The notes beneath the pieces were generated by a model that made no database searches, was not told the DNA's origin, and saw only the letters and a program-made list of their open reading frames with translations. 15,959 nucleotides of DNA from an uncultured Bacilli bacterium (lineage in GTDB: Bacteria; Bacillota_I; Bacilli_A; RF39; UBA660), in the NCBI GenBank assembly GCA_949113215.1, contig CARZYU010000001.1:1-15959 (forward strand), read 5' to 3'. The first letter of the stretch is position 1. Every line of letters starts with the position of its first letter. Of the stretch, positions 7,442 to 13,368 are shown piece by piece. The position numbers and the translations under genes are program-made.

Positions 7442-7834
7442 ATGGATTGCTTATTTTGTAAGATTGTAGAAGGAGAAATACCTTCCTACACGGTTTATGA
7501 GGATGAGATCGTAAAAGTGTTTTTGGATATCAATCCTATGACCAACGGAGACTTGTTGATGATTCCAAAAAAGCACACCGAACATTTAGAGAGCATCGAT
7601 GAAGAAACCCTTCATTACATGATGAGTCTTATCAAAAAGATGTATCTACCCCTAACGAACAAATTAGGCGCAACGGGACTTACCATCAGCCAAAACAATG
7701 GCTATGGACAAGAAATCAAGCATTTTCACATTCATATGACACCAAGATACGTTGATGATGGTTTCACACAAGGTTCCAACAAAGAAATTCTAAAAGACGT
7801 AAAAGACGTATGGGAAGACCTAAAAAATCTCTAA
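7442..7834 (+). CDS. HIT-family nucleotide hydrolase/transferase
   Basis: A 130-residue histidine-triad protein of the Hint branch. The catalytic triad HFHIHM is at residues 94-99 (His94, His96, His98). The N-terminal CLFC pair (Cys3, Cys6), His45 (KKHTEHL) and His94 are candidate zinc ligands typical of bacterial Hint-like members. The segment FLDINPMTNGDLLMIPKKH is the conserved nucleotide-binding region. Hint proteins hydrolyse nucleoside phosphoramidates such as aminoacyl-AMP; the physiological substrate here is unknown. The start lies one base after the upstream gene and has GGAGG at good spacing. An intrinsic terminator overlaps the last codons, ending this two-gene unit. The family is certain; the exact substrate is not. 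Confidence 0.94.
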   Translation: MDCLFCKIVEGEIPSYTVYEDEIVKVFLDINPMTNGDLLMIPKKHTEHLESIDEETLHYMMSLIKKMYLPLTNKLGATGLTISQNNGYGQEIKHFHIHMTPRYVDDGFTQGSNKEILKDVKDVWEDLKNL

Positions 7835-7848
7835 TACGTCTTTTTTTT
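7802..7848 (+). terminator. intrinsic terminator overlapping the end of the HIT gene
   Basis: Arms GACGTAT (7805-7811) and ATACGTC (7834-7840), extended by A/T pairs, are followed by eight T. The loop of about 22 bases carries the last codons of the HIT gene. Confidence 0.65.
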
Positions 7849-7863
7849 CTTTGCTAACAACGC

Positions 7864-7869
7864 TATAAT
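7864..7869 (+). promoter_or_regulatory. possible -10 box of the sortase unit
   Basis: A consensus TATAAT stands 24 bases upstream of the sortase start. The expected -35 position falls in the T run of the preceding terminator and matches poorly, so this is a weak call. Confidence 0.35.
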
Positions 7870-7893
7870 AGTACTAGAATAACGAGGTGTACT

Positions 7894-8565
7894 ATGGAGC
7901 AAAAGAAAAAGGCAAAATTAGTGATTCTAGGTAGTTCTCTTTTAATGATCTTTGGAATAGTTGCTGTTTCCATTTCCTACCTCAAAGAAAAACGAGCCCA
8001 AGCATTTGAAATGATGAACCTCAAAATCTTAGAGAGGGAAAATGGATCAAACCGAGAAGAAAAACCTAATCAGGAAACCGAAGAAATATTAAATCAACTT
8101 CCTTCCGTAGACAATTTACAAGATGAACAAGAAAACAACAGTGAAGCAACTGTTTCTTCTTACATTGGAACCTTAGAAATTCCTAAAATAGGTTTAACCA
8201 AAGGTCTCGTAGCAATCGATTCCCCTTATAACAACATCGAGTATCATGTAACCATTCATGCCAGCAGTAGTTATCCAAATGTCGAAGGAGGAAATTTCAT
8301 TCTGATGGCTCATTCCGGAACGGCTGCCATTTCTTTCTTCCGAAATCTTTATCAATTAAATCTTCACGATGTCGCCTACGTCACTTATCAGGGTATCAAA
8401 TATCAATACGAAATCGTCAATATCTATCACGTACCAAAGAACGGATCTGTTTCCATCAAACGAAGGAGTAACCAACAAACACTTACGCTGATTACCTGTA
8501 CTTACGAAGACGAAACACGTCAGACAGTCTATATTGCCGAGTTAGTCGGAAAAGAAGTCATGTAA
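7894..8565 (+). CDS. sortase, class uncertain
   Basis: A 223-residue sortase, a membrane-anchored cysteine transpeptidase that cleaves sorting signals of surface proteins. Residues 8-30 form an N-terminal anchor, and residues 31-88 are a low-complexity, Glu/Asn-rich linker. The catalytic domain begins at IGTLEIPKIG (91-100). The triad is visible: His140 (LMAHSG), Cys202 (LITCTY) and Arg209 (DETRQTVYIAEL). The TLxTC motif and short beta7-beta8 loop suit class A or D; the N-terminal anchor with a small domain does not decide between them. The ribosome site is CGAGGTG. No LPXTG-type substrate is in the window. The multi-pass membrane protein 12 bases downstream is probably co-transcribed. Confidence 0.88.
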   Translation: MEQKKKAKLVILGSSLLMIFGIVAVSISYLKEKRAQAFEMMNLKILERENGSNREEKPNQETEEILNQLPSVDNLQDEQENNSEATVSSYIGTLEIPKIGLTKGLVAIDSPYNNIEYHVTIHASSSYPNVEGGNFILMAHSGTAAISFFRNLYQLNLHDVAYVTYQGIKYQYEIVNIYHVPKNGSVSIKRRSNQQTLTLITCTYEDETRQTVYIAELVGKEVM

Positions 8566-8577
8566 AGGAGAGAAGTT

Positions 8578-9165
8578 ATGAAATCAATGTCATTTTGGGA
8601 ACGTATCCTAGAACTTGGAAAACTAATCTTTTCTTCTCCTATTTTCATCGGTTTATTTGTGATTTTTCTTCTAATTATGACGTTTTTACTCTTAAATATC
8701 AAACGAAAAAATAAGATTATCACCTATCTCTTCTTTGGAACGATCTTAGCATTATTTGCCTTTGTTCTTTTAGGATATCACCAAAGCATTCTTACACAAC
8801 TAGATAACCTCATTGGTACCATTGTCCTAAACGTCTTCTTTCCTTCTTGGATTGTATACTTCTTAGTCATTGTGATCTCTTATGGAATCATCATGAAAAC
8901 CATTCTCCATAAAGAATCTTCCAAGTTAAAAAATATTGTCAACATCGTCTCTTTTAGCATTCTACAATTCCTTTTCGCTTCTTTTTTGATTGTAGTACTA
9001 AGTCACAACTTGGACCTTTCCAATCGAATTGCCCTTTATGCAAGGAGTGAGTTGGTCACCATTCTACAATTCAGCATGACTTTATTCTTGATCTGGATGT
9101 TATTTTTGGCAGGGTATCATCTCATTCAAAAGATCAGTCAAGTGGTCGATCGTTCTTCACTTTAA
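8578..9165 (+). CDS. multi-pass membrane protein, unknown
   Basis: A 195-residue integral membrane protein with about five hydrophobic spans, at roughly residues 18-40, 47-67, 83-106, 119-143 and 160-182, separated by short charged loops (KRKNK, HKESSKLK). I do not recognise a family. The start has AAAGGAGAG at good spacing and follows the sortase stop by 12 bases, so it is in the sortase operon. Its last 9 bases overlap the convergent gene at 9157-9660. Its own C-terminus (SQVVDRSSL) is hydrophilic. A role in cell-surface assembly alongside the sortase is possible but rests only on position. Confidence 0.75.
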   Translation: MKSMSFWERILELGKLIFSSPIFIGLFVIFLLIMTFLLLNIKRKNKIITYLFFGTILALFAFVLLGYHQSILTQLDNLIGTIVLNVFFPSWIVYFLVIVISYGIIMKTILHKESSKLKNIVNIVSFSILQFLFASFLIVVLSHNLDLSNRIALYARSELVTILQFSMTLFLIWMLFLAGYHLIQKISQVVDRSSL

Positions 9166-9179
9166 TTTGACGAAGAACG
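9151..9179. terminator. hairpin at the convergent gene ends
   Basis: Perfect 8-base arms CGTTCTTC (9151-9158) and GAAGAACG (9172-9179) enclose 13 bases holding both stop codons. There is no strong T run on either side, so it may be a weak two-way terminator or only an mRNA 3' stem-loop. Confidence 0.4.
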
Positions 9180-9660
9180 TCACCAAAAAATCCGCTAAGA
9201 AAAGAACCAATACCGTCAGGCTAAGCCATGATGGTATTTTTTTCAACAAACGATCCGTCAGTGGTTGCAACAAATAGACAAAAACGAGCGATAAAACCGC
9301 CCAAAGTAGGCTCATCGGCAGAGAAACATACTTTCCAAGAGGGAATGGATAACTACTATAATCCCAAAACACTTCATGAAATAGTAATTCAATTAAAGTA
9401 CCACCCAGCCATTCTAAAAAGGAAAGCAGAACGAAAACAGAACATAACAAAAGAAAAATTTTCATCCACCTTGGCCATTCTCTTTTCTTAAAGATCCATT
9501 TTTCTAACAGTAAGATCACAACGACCCCAAATCCATACACGGGAGTCCATGGTCCATATAGAATCCCACTTCCGGACATATTCGTAAATAATCCTACTCC
9601 CGTTTCTAAAAGAAACCCAACGATAGAATAGATTAAAAAATGATTCAAATAATAAAGCAT
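9157..9660 (-). CDS. CmpB-family membrane protein (putative ABC-transporter type IV domain)
   Basis: A 167-residue membrane protein of the family annotated as putative ABC transporter type IV / CmpB. The N-terminal half carries the family signature: a YYLNHFLIYSIVGFLLETG span with a conserved membrane Glu, then GILYGPWTPVYGFG. There are about five spans in all (roughly 7-25, 40-57, 66-88, 110-131, 143-163). Biochemical function is not established for this family despite its name, and no ATPase partner is nearby. The start at 9660 has AGGTGAGAGG immediately upstream. It converges with the sortase-operon membrane gene, overlapping it by 9 bases. Confidence 0.8.
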   Translation of the reverse strand: MLYYLNHFLIYSIVGFLLETGVGLFTNMSGSGILYGPWTPVYGFGVVVILLLEKWIFKKREWPRWMKIFLLLCSVFVLLSFLEWLGGTLIELLFHEVFWDYSSYPFPLGKYVSLPMSLLWAVLSLVFVYLLQPLTDRLLKKIPSWLSLTVLVLFLADFLVTFFVKLK

Positions 9661-9725
9661 AACCTCTCACCTTTTTTAGGATCCCCCAAATGATATCTTT
9701 TATAAAGAATCTTTCGTAATCACAT

Positions 9726-9759
9726 AAAAAAAGACAAATAAGCACCATACTTATTTGTC
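9726..9759 (-). terminator. intrinsic terminator after the tiny membrane protein genes
   Basis: Perfect 10-base arms (GACAAATAAG 9733-9742, CTTATTTGTC 9750-9759) with a 7-base loop are followed on the minus strand by a run of seven T (9726-9732). Confidence 0.85.
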
Positions 9760-9765
9760 CTAAGA

Positions 9766-9787
9766 TAAGAGTGTCTAGACACTCTTA
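9766..9787. repeat. 22-base perfect palindrome
   Basis: TAAGAGTGTCT followed directly by AGACACTCTTA, with no spacer. It lies between the tiny-protein stop and the terminator. As RNA it would be a stem-loop; as DNA it could be a dimeric protein-binding site. Confidence 0.6.
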
Positions 9788-9802
9788 GAAGGATTTCCTT
9801 CT
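9787..9802 (-). repeat. small hairpin at the stop of the second tiny gene
   Basis: AGAAGG / CCTTCT arms with a 4-base loop touch the stop codon at 9802-9804. This is the first of three consecutive hairpins in the 3' region of the transcript. Confidence 0.5.
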
Positions 9803-9921
9803 TAGTAAGCACATCTTGAACCAATGATGATAGCAAGTAAGATATATAATACAATAATGATGATATATCCGCTACCTGTGGTGCAAGTTGGTGTGCAGTT
9901 AGAATTTGATTGACAAGACAT
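9802..9921 (-). CDS. YjcZ-like tiny transmembrane protein, cysteine-rich N-terminus
   Basis: A 39-residue protein. It has a perfect ribosome site (AAGGAGG) 7 bases before ATG 9921. The N-terminus carries three cysteines (MSCQSNSNCTPTC), then a glycine turn and one hydrophobic span (GYIIIIVLYILLAIIIG), ending in SRCAY. The V-L-Y/F-I-L-L-x-I-I-I-G core matches the small YjcZ / tiny-TM family of Bacillus, many members of which are made during sporulation. It lies 20 bases downstream of the 26-codon sister gene at 9942-10022, with which it is presumably co-transcribed. The family assignment is by motif only; membrane insertion is clear from the composition. Its function is unknown. Confidence 0.72.
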   Translation of the reverse strand: MSCQSNSNCTPTCTTGSGYIIIIVLYILLAIIIGSRCAY

Positions 9922-9941
9922 TATTACACCTCCTTATCTTA

Positions 9942-10022
9942 TTATATATAAGCACCTAGAATGATAACTAGTAAGATAAATAATACTAATACGATTGCTG
10001 AAGATGATACATAACTACCCAT
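9942..10022 (-). CDS. YjcZ-like tiny transmembrane protein, 26 residues
   Basis: A 26-residue protein. ATG 10022 has AAGGAGG 10 bases upstream, and TAA falls at 9942. After MGSYVSSSA comes a single span, IVLVLFILLVIILGAYI. The core ALIVVLFILLIIVG of the Bacillus YjcZ/tiny-TM family is closely matched. Upstream, at 10056-10083, is a sigma-K-like sequence. Together with the 39-residue sister gene and the terminator at 9726-9759 it makes a two-gene unit. A sporulation role is inferred from the family and the promoter-like sequence. A real gene is supported by two adjacent, similarly built frames each with a full ribosome site. Confidence 0.75.
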   Translation of the reverse strand: MGSYVSSSAIVLVLFILLVIILGAYI

Positions 10023-10055
10023 AAATGAATTCCTCCTTTTTTTTGGTATTCACAT

Positions 10056-10083
10056 TATTTTATGGCAAAACCTAACTTTGTGT
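10056..10083 (-). promoter_or_regulatory. sigma-K-like promoter of the tiny membrane protein pair
   Basis: On the minus strand AC, 17 bases, then CATAAAATA (10056-10064) fit the Bacillus sigma-K pattern AC-N16/17-CATAnnnTA. No good vegetative promoter competes at this position. The -35 part carries little information. Confidence 0.35.
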
Positions 10084-10112
10084 GATTACATCCATCTAAT
10101 ATTTTCAAAATA

Positions 10113-10141
10113 TTGCTTAAAAAAGAAATGTTTGTTATGAT
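10113..10141 (+). promoter_or_regulatory. vegetative promoter of the PrsA-like gene
   Basis: TTGCTT (10113-10118), 17 bases, then TATGAT (10136-10141), 27 bases before the start codon. An AT-rich inverted repeat (AATATTTT-C-AAAATATT, 10098-10114) lies just upstream and may be an UP-like element. Confidence 0.72.
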
Positions 10142-10168
10142 AGAGATGCAATTTTAAGGAGGAAAAAC

Positions 10169-11173
10169 ATGAAATATCAAAAGACAATTGTTGCCCTAGT
10201 CGCTTGTCTTAGCTTAATCGGTTTGACTGGTTGTGGAAAAAAGGCAACCCTAAAAAATGGAGAAGAAACGGTCGTACAGTTTAAAAATGGCGAAATCAGT
10301 GCCGATCATCTTTATCAAGAAATCAAAACGAAGTATGGAATCAATGCCTTAGTCGATATGATCGATAAACAAATCTTGGGCAAAAAATACAAAAGCGATG
10401 ACAAAGAAGAAAAGAGCATCGACAATACTATTACTCAAATGAAGAGTCAATACGAGAACAATCAAGAACAGTTCTTACAAGCTATTCGAAGCTACTTTGG
10501 AGCAAACAACGAAAAAGAACTTCGAGAAATTCTCTCTTTGGACTATAAAAGAGGACGCGCTATCGATGATTGGATTTTAGACAACATCAAAGAGAGTGAA
10601 ATCAATGACTACTACGAAAGAAAAACCATTGGCGATATGAAATTGAGTCATATCTTAATCAAACCAGTTATCAACGAAAGTATGACCGAGAAAGAAAAAG
10701 AAACGGCGAGCGAAGAAGCTTATAACAAAGCCAAAGAACTAATTGAAAAATTAAACAATGGAGAAAAATTCGAAGACGTTGCCAAAGAACATTCCGACGA
10801 CACTGGAACAGCAAAAAATGGAGGAAACCTCGGATTCATCAATCGCGATAATTCCATGGGAGATGATTTCGTCAATGCGGCTGTTGCCCTTGAAAAAGGA
10901 AAATACACTGAAGAACCAGTTAAGACCTCTTATGGTTACAGTATTATCTTAAAAGTAGAGCAAAAAGAAAAACCAAAATTAAAAGACGTGAAAAAAGAAA
11001 TCAAAGAAACCATTCGGAAAGAAAAGCTTGAAAACGATAGTTCCCTTCGCTACGAAGCATTAAAGGGAATGCGAAAAGATAATGGTCTAAAATTCGAGGA
11101 TGACGAATTAAAAAGAGCTTATAATAGTTTAATGGATCAATTGATTGAAAACGCTAAAAAAAATAATAATTAA
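10169..11173 (+). CDS. prsA: PrsA-like lipoprotein foldase (parvulin peptidyl-prolyl isomerase)
   Basis: A 334-residue lipoprotein that helps secreted proteins fold on the outer face of the membrane. The signal peptide (residues 1-21) ends in the lipobox LTGC with lipidated Cys22. Residues 23-150 resemble the SurA/PrsA helical chaperone region. The parvulin domain spans about residues 155-265, with KLSHILIKP, AKEHSDDTGTAKNGGNLGFI and TSYGYSIILK. These are the conserved isomerase motifs, including the first histidine and the NGGNLGF loop. The C-terminal 60 residues are a charged helical tail, as in PrsA. The start at 10169 has AAGGAGG at good spacing. It is a single-gene unit between its own promoter and the terminator at 11173-11201. 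A plausible client would be the cell-surface proteins handled by the sortase upstream, but no direct evidence exists. Confidence 0.9.
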   Translation: MKYQKTIVALVACLSLIGLTGCGKKATLKNGEETVVQFKNGEISADHLYQEIKTKYGINALVDMIDKQILGKKYKSDDKEEKSIDNTITQMKSQYENNQEQFLQAIRSYFGANNEKELREILSLDYKRGRAIDDWILDNIKESEINDYYERKTIGDMKLSHILIKPVINESMTEKEKETASEEAYNKAKELIEKLNNGEKFEDVAKEHSDDTGTAKNGGNLGFINRDNSMGDDFVNAAVALEKGKYTEEPVKTSYGYSIILKVEQKEKPKLKDVKKEIKETIRKEKLENDSSLRYEALKGMRKDNGLKFEDDELKRAYNSLMDQLIENAKKNNN

Positions 11174-11201
11174 GAGACTTCCACCAAGAAGTCTCTTTTT
11201 T
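11173..11201 (+). terminator. intrinsic terminator of the PrsA-like gene
   Basis: AGAGACTT (11173-11180), an 8-base loop, AAGTCTCT (11189-11196) and five T. It lies between the convergent prsA-like and recX genes. Confidence 0.87.
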
Positions 11202-11949
11202 AATCTTCTTTATAAGACAAACCTTTTTGATACATCTTAGCTTGGATCCTTCGCTCCAACTCGTATCCACTGTATTTGGAACTGAGAGATCGATATAACT
11301 TTTCATATTCCCTCTTCGCAAGATTTTCATCCATTTCAAACGATTCCGCATTTACTTCTTGATGAACGAGAGAAGAAGAAAAGCCCTGTTGTAACAAAAA
11401 ATTGGTTATCTTCTTCTTAAGAACAAATCCTCCACGATTTCGATTTTGTTTTTTCATACGATTGATGATTTTATCAATTTTTTCTAGTTCCATCTCTTCA
11501 CTGTAATCTTTTAAGGCTTCTTTCACCGCATCCTCGGAAATTTGTTTTTGCAAAAGATCCAAACGAATGCGAAGAGGACCTTTAGAAGTCGTAATCATTT
11601 GTTCATGGACGTATGCAGATGCATAGTTCAAATCGTCCAAATATCCTTGTTGTTCTAGTTTTTGAAGGGCATTTTCAATGCAATCTTTCGGGTATTCCTT
11701 TTTCTCCAAATAAATCATCAACTCTTTTTTGGAGCGAAGTCGCATCTTCAAGGCTTTGAGCGCTACAAAGTAGGTATCGTACATCTCATTGTCTTTTTTT
11801 ATCTTCAAAAGATCAGTATCGGTTACTTCCTTATGTAGTAAAAGATCATACTGCAAAATGACGTCTTCATAAAGGTCCATCGAGGTTCCTTCATCAAATA
11901 GAACCCGATACGTACCATTTCGCATCTTTTTATAACTTAATAGCCTCAT
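11200..11949 (-). CDS. recX: RecX, regulator of RecA
   Basis: A 249-residue, basic, all-helical protein of the RecX family, which binds within RecA filaments and modulates recombination. The recognisable part is about residues 60-130: ALKALKMRLRSKKELMIYLE, then LEQQGYLDDLNYASAYVHEQ and GPLRIRLDLLQKQ. This is the repeated three-helix RecX pattern with the GYLDD turn. The length suits Firmicutes RecX. I chose ATG 11949, with AGGTGAT just upstream; a GTG at 11958 and an ATG at 11955 are too close to that site. An extended -10 box lies at 11967-11975, inside the terminator region of rpoZ, giving a very short leader. recA is not in the window. Confidence 0.88.
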   Translation of the reverse strand: MRLLSYKKMRNGTYRVLFDEGTSMDLYEDVILQYDLLLHKEVTDTDLLKIKKDNEMYDTYFVALKALKMRLRSKKELMIYLEKKEYPKDCIENALQKLEQQGYLDDLNYASAYVHEQMITTSKGPLRIRLDLLQKQISEDAVKEALKDYSEEMELEKIDKIINRMKKQNRNRGGFVLKKKITNFLLQQGFSSSLVHQEVNAESFEMDENLAKREYEKLYRSLSSKYSGYELERRIQAKMYQKGLSYKED

Positions 11950-11966
11950 ATCCATCACCTACCATT

Positions 11967-11975
11967 ATTATAACA
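11967..11975 (-). promoter_or_regulatory. extended -10 box of recX
   Basis: TGTTATAAT on the minus strand, about 18 bases before the recX start. No -35 box is recognisable, which extended -10 promoters can tolerate. Confidence 0.4.
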
Positions 11976-11999
11976 AAAAAAGAAGGTCACGCCTGACTT
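11974..11999 (-). terminator. weak intrinsic terminator of rpoZ
   Basis: A short GTCA / TGAC stem, extended imperfectly by AA/TT, overlaps the rpoZ stop. It is followed on the minus strand by CTTCTTTTTTT. Confidence 0.4.
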
Positions 12000-12193
12000 T
12001 CTTTGATCGTAATGAATCCTTCGGTAATCTCTTCCAATGCCCTTCCAATATTCTTTTTCGAAATGTAGTTCGCCTCCGTCATTTGATACGTCCTCGTTCG
12101 CTTCATTTCTTTGCTGCGTCTTGCGGCAACATGCACAAGTTCATACTTGGAATCAACAATGTTAAGTAACTTGTCAATCGATGGGTAAATCAT
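11987..12193 (-). CDS. rpoZ: RNA polymerase omega subunit
   Basis: A 68-residue protein that assists RNA polymerase assembly by folding around the beta' subunit. The N-terminus MIYPSIDKLLNIVDSKYELV with HVAARRSKEM is the omega signature. The later segment SKKNIGRALEEITEGFI corresponds to the conserved helix with KxxxxALEEI. I chose ATG 12193, with GGGAG 10 bases upstream, over a GTG at 12202 that lies directly against that site. In many Firmicutes rpoZ follows gmk; no gmk is present here, and the upstream neighbour is instead the CotD-like gene with its own terminator. Possible promoter elements (TTGTGA, 17 bases, TATCCT) lie upstream but are not strong. Confidence 0.92.
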   Translation of the reverse strand: MIYPSIDKLLNIVDSKYELVHVAARRSKEMKRTRTYQMTEANYISKKNIGRALEEITEGFITIKESQA

Positions 12194-12278
12194 CTGTATC
12201 ACACTCCCTATTCTTAGGATAGCTTATATTCTTATATGTCACAAGTTTTTCGACAAAAATAGACACTATTTTTACAGT

Positions 12279-12304
12279 AAAAGAAAAGAAGTCTTTTGGA
12301 CTTC
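12279..12304 (-). terminator. intrinsic terminator of the CotD-like gene
   Basis: GAAGTC / GACTTC arms (12288-12293 and 12299-12304) with a 5-base loop are followed on the minus strand by TTTTCTTTT. The stop codon lies at 12304-12306. Confidence 0.75.
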
Positions 12305-12582
12305 TAACGGAAATTACAGCAAGAACCATTGTCAATTGTTGTCGCTACATTTTCTTCTACACATGAAAATTCTGGACGATATGTGTGCTTATAAACGTGA
12401 TGATTGATGACTCTCGTGCGAATTGGACAGATGTGAGGTACTTCATGAACGAAAGTTTTATGAATACATCTTTCTTGAACTGGTTCGCAGATTGGAGTGT
12501 TCATCATCCCATTATCGCATGGACAAGCACGTTCCATTTCAGGACATTGATTCTCTTCACAACGTTGATTGTTAAATAACAT
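12304..12582 (-). CDS. CotD-like spore coat protein
   Basis: A 92-residue cysteine- and histidine-rich small protein with ten cysteines and no membrane span. Residues about 38-75 (CIHKTFVHEVPHICPIRTRV and INHHVYKHTYRPEFSC) match the CotD-family pattern of V-P-H-I-x-P, then V-N-H-x-x-Y-K-H. CotD is an inner spore coat protein of Bacillus. The N-terminal part has a CxCDNGMMNTPIC cluster that could support disulfide cross-linking. The start at 12582 has AGGAGG 7 bases upstream. Just above is a sequence fitting a sigma-K promoter (12604-12630), and a terminator follows, so it is a monocistronic unit. The family call rests on the histidine-rich motif. Whether this organism makes spores cannot be seen from the window. 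Confidence 0.7.
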   Translation of the reverse strand: MLFNNQRCEENQCPEMERACPCDNGMMNTPICEPVQERCIHKTFVHEVPHICPIRTRVINHHVYKHTYRPEFSCVEENVATTIDNGSCCNFR

Positions 12583-12603
12583 CTTATTTCCTCCTATCTA
12601 GTC

Positions 12604-12630
12604 TATCATATGAACGATAGGAAAAACGGT
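12604..12630 (-). promoter_or_regulatory. sigma-K-like promoter of the CotD-like gene
   Basis: On the minus strand AC (12629-12630), 16 bases, then CATATGATA (12604-12612), fitting AC-N16/17-CATAnnnTA. The predicted transcript would start just before the ribosome site. Confidence 0.42.
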
Positions 12631-12649
12631 CTATACCTTTAGCCTAAAG

Positions 12650-12693
12650 AAAAAACAAATCAGAACGGTAGTTTCATTTTGCCATTCTGATTT
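12650..12693 (-). terminator. terminator built on the duplicated ffh 3' end
   Basis: On the minus strand AAATCAGAATGG (12693-12682) pairs with CCGTTCTGATTT (12668-12657) over 12 positions with one G-U pair. A 13-base loop separates them, and TTTGTTTTTT follows. The 3' arm and loop are the ffh-derived repeat. Confidence 0.75.
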
Positions 12694-12704
12694 ATTTCAT
12701 CATT
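12657..12704 (-). repeat. direct repeat: diverged copy of the ffh 3' end
   Basis: The 28 bases at 12657-12684 match 15591-15618 at 26 positions. A further 10-base match (12695-12704 with 15630-15639) follows after a 1-base length difference. Read on the minus strand this copy still encodes GKMKLPF and a stop, like the end of ffh, but with a different leucine codon (CTA instead of TTG). It marks the outer edge of the accessory island. Confidence 0.85.
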
Positions 12705-12939
12705 CCTCTATCTCAAAGTTCAATAATTCCGCGCAAATTTTTTCAAATAAATCTTGCTCATGCTGAATCGTATCAATTAAAAACGTTTTGTCCCTCTCAT
12801 ATTCTCTTAAGCCTCTCATGTAATAGGATTTATCTTCATCTAAGATAATAAATAGCATAATACTATTTCGTAGGCATTCCTTGAACATAATCATCCTACC
12901 AACTCGCTCATTTCCAACTGAATACGGTTCGTTAGTCAA
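12700..12939 (-). pseudogene. fic remnant, C-terminal part
   Basis: The 79-codon frame is the end of a Fic-domain protein, a family that AMPylates or otherwise modifies target proteins. VGRMIMFKECLRN is the helix immediately after the Fic motif, and the rest (SYYMRGLREYERDKTFLIDT and onward) matches the Fic C-terminus. The motif itself, normally HPFxDGNGR, is degraded to EPYSVGNER: the catalytic His, the Asp and the last Gly are lost. There is no credible start: TTG 12939 has no ribosome site, and an in-frame stop lies 6 bases upstream, at the end of the inserted module. The matching N-terminal part lies at 15272-15560. I read the two as one fic gene interrupted by the module between them. 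They could also be two separately decayed fic genes. Confidence 0.8.
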
Positions 12940-12942
12940 ATA

Positions 12943-13368
12943 TCAATAATTATCTAAATATTTAATTAATTCTTCTTTAAATTCATTCATATTATATTCT
13001 TGTTTTAATTCTTCTTCAAATTCTAAATCATTTATATTTATTTCTTTGATATCAGTAATAGTTTTACCAATTTCAAAAAATCTTATTTTTTTATTTAAAC
13101 TCATTGCTAGTTTTATTTCATGATAACATCCATTAGAAATAATTCCAAATTGCCATAGTTCATCTGCTAAATAAATTAAATTATTATTTCCTCTTACAGT
13201 AAGTTTTCTATCTACCATATCATTCATAAAATAATCCCAGTTAGTAAATGGATTGAGTGGCAATCTATTATCTTCTAAAACATACGCAGAAATCATTTTT
13301 CTAGCATAAAAATTATATTTTGAATGTGCTGTATATACAGAGTTTATTTTTTTCTTTATATCTATCAT
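12943..13368 (-). CDS. nucleoside 2-deoxyribosyltransferase-like protein
   Basis: A 141-residue cytoplasmic protein. The region YLADELWQFGIISNGCYHEI followed by KLAMSLNKKIRFF has the pattern of the 2-deoxyribosyltransferase-like / DUF4406-type Rossmann fold. In that fold D-E-x-W-x-F-G is followed by G...E-I-x-x-A, with Glu84 at the catalytic position. The N-terminal VYTAHSKYNF segment and LPLNPFTNW suit the substrate-binding strands. The start ATG at 13368 overlaps the rhuM stop by four bases (ATGA), so the two are translationally coupled. Related folds act in nucleotide salvage and in some phage-defence enzymes that cleave nucleotides; which applies here is unknown. Base composition is much more AT-rich than the flanking core genes. 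The next sequence downstream is the broken fic 3' part. Confidence 0.6.
   Translation of the reverse strand: MIDIKKKINSVYTAHSKYNFYARKMISAYVLEDNRLPLNPFTNWDYFMNDMVDRKLTVRGNNNLIYLADELWQFGIISNGCYHEIKLAMSLNKKIRFFEIGKTITDIKEININDLEFEEELKQEYNMNEFKEELIKYLDNY

Noticed and set aside
9488..9748. An 86-codon minus-strand frame overlapping the CmpB-family gene
   Set aside because: It is another frame of the real gene; the overlapping 167-residue protein has the family signature and a ribosome site.
12657..12704. Chance similarity to the ffh end caused by AT-rich sequence
   Set aside because: Twenty-six of 28 bases match, the encoded GKMKLPF-stop is preserved with a synonymous change, and the position coincides with the island edge.
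12700..12939. Treating the 79-codon fic frame as a working small protein or antitoxin
   Set aside because: It has only the part after the catalytic motif, no credible start, and a degraded motif; its missing half is recognisable at 15272-15560.
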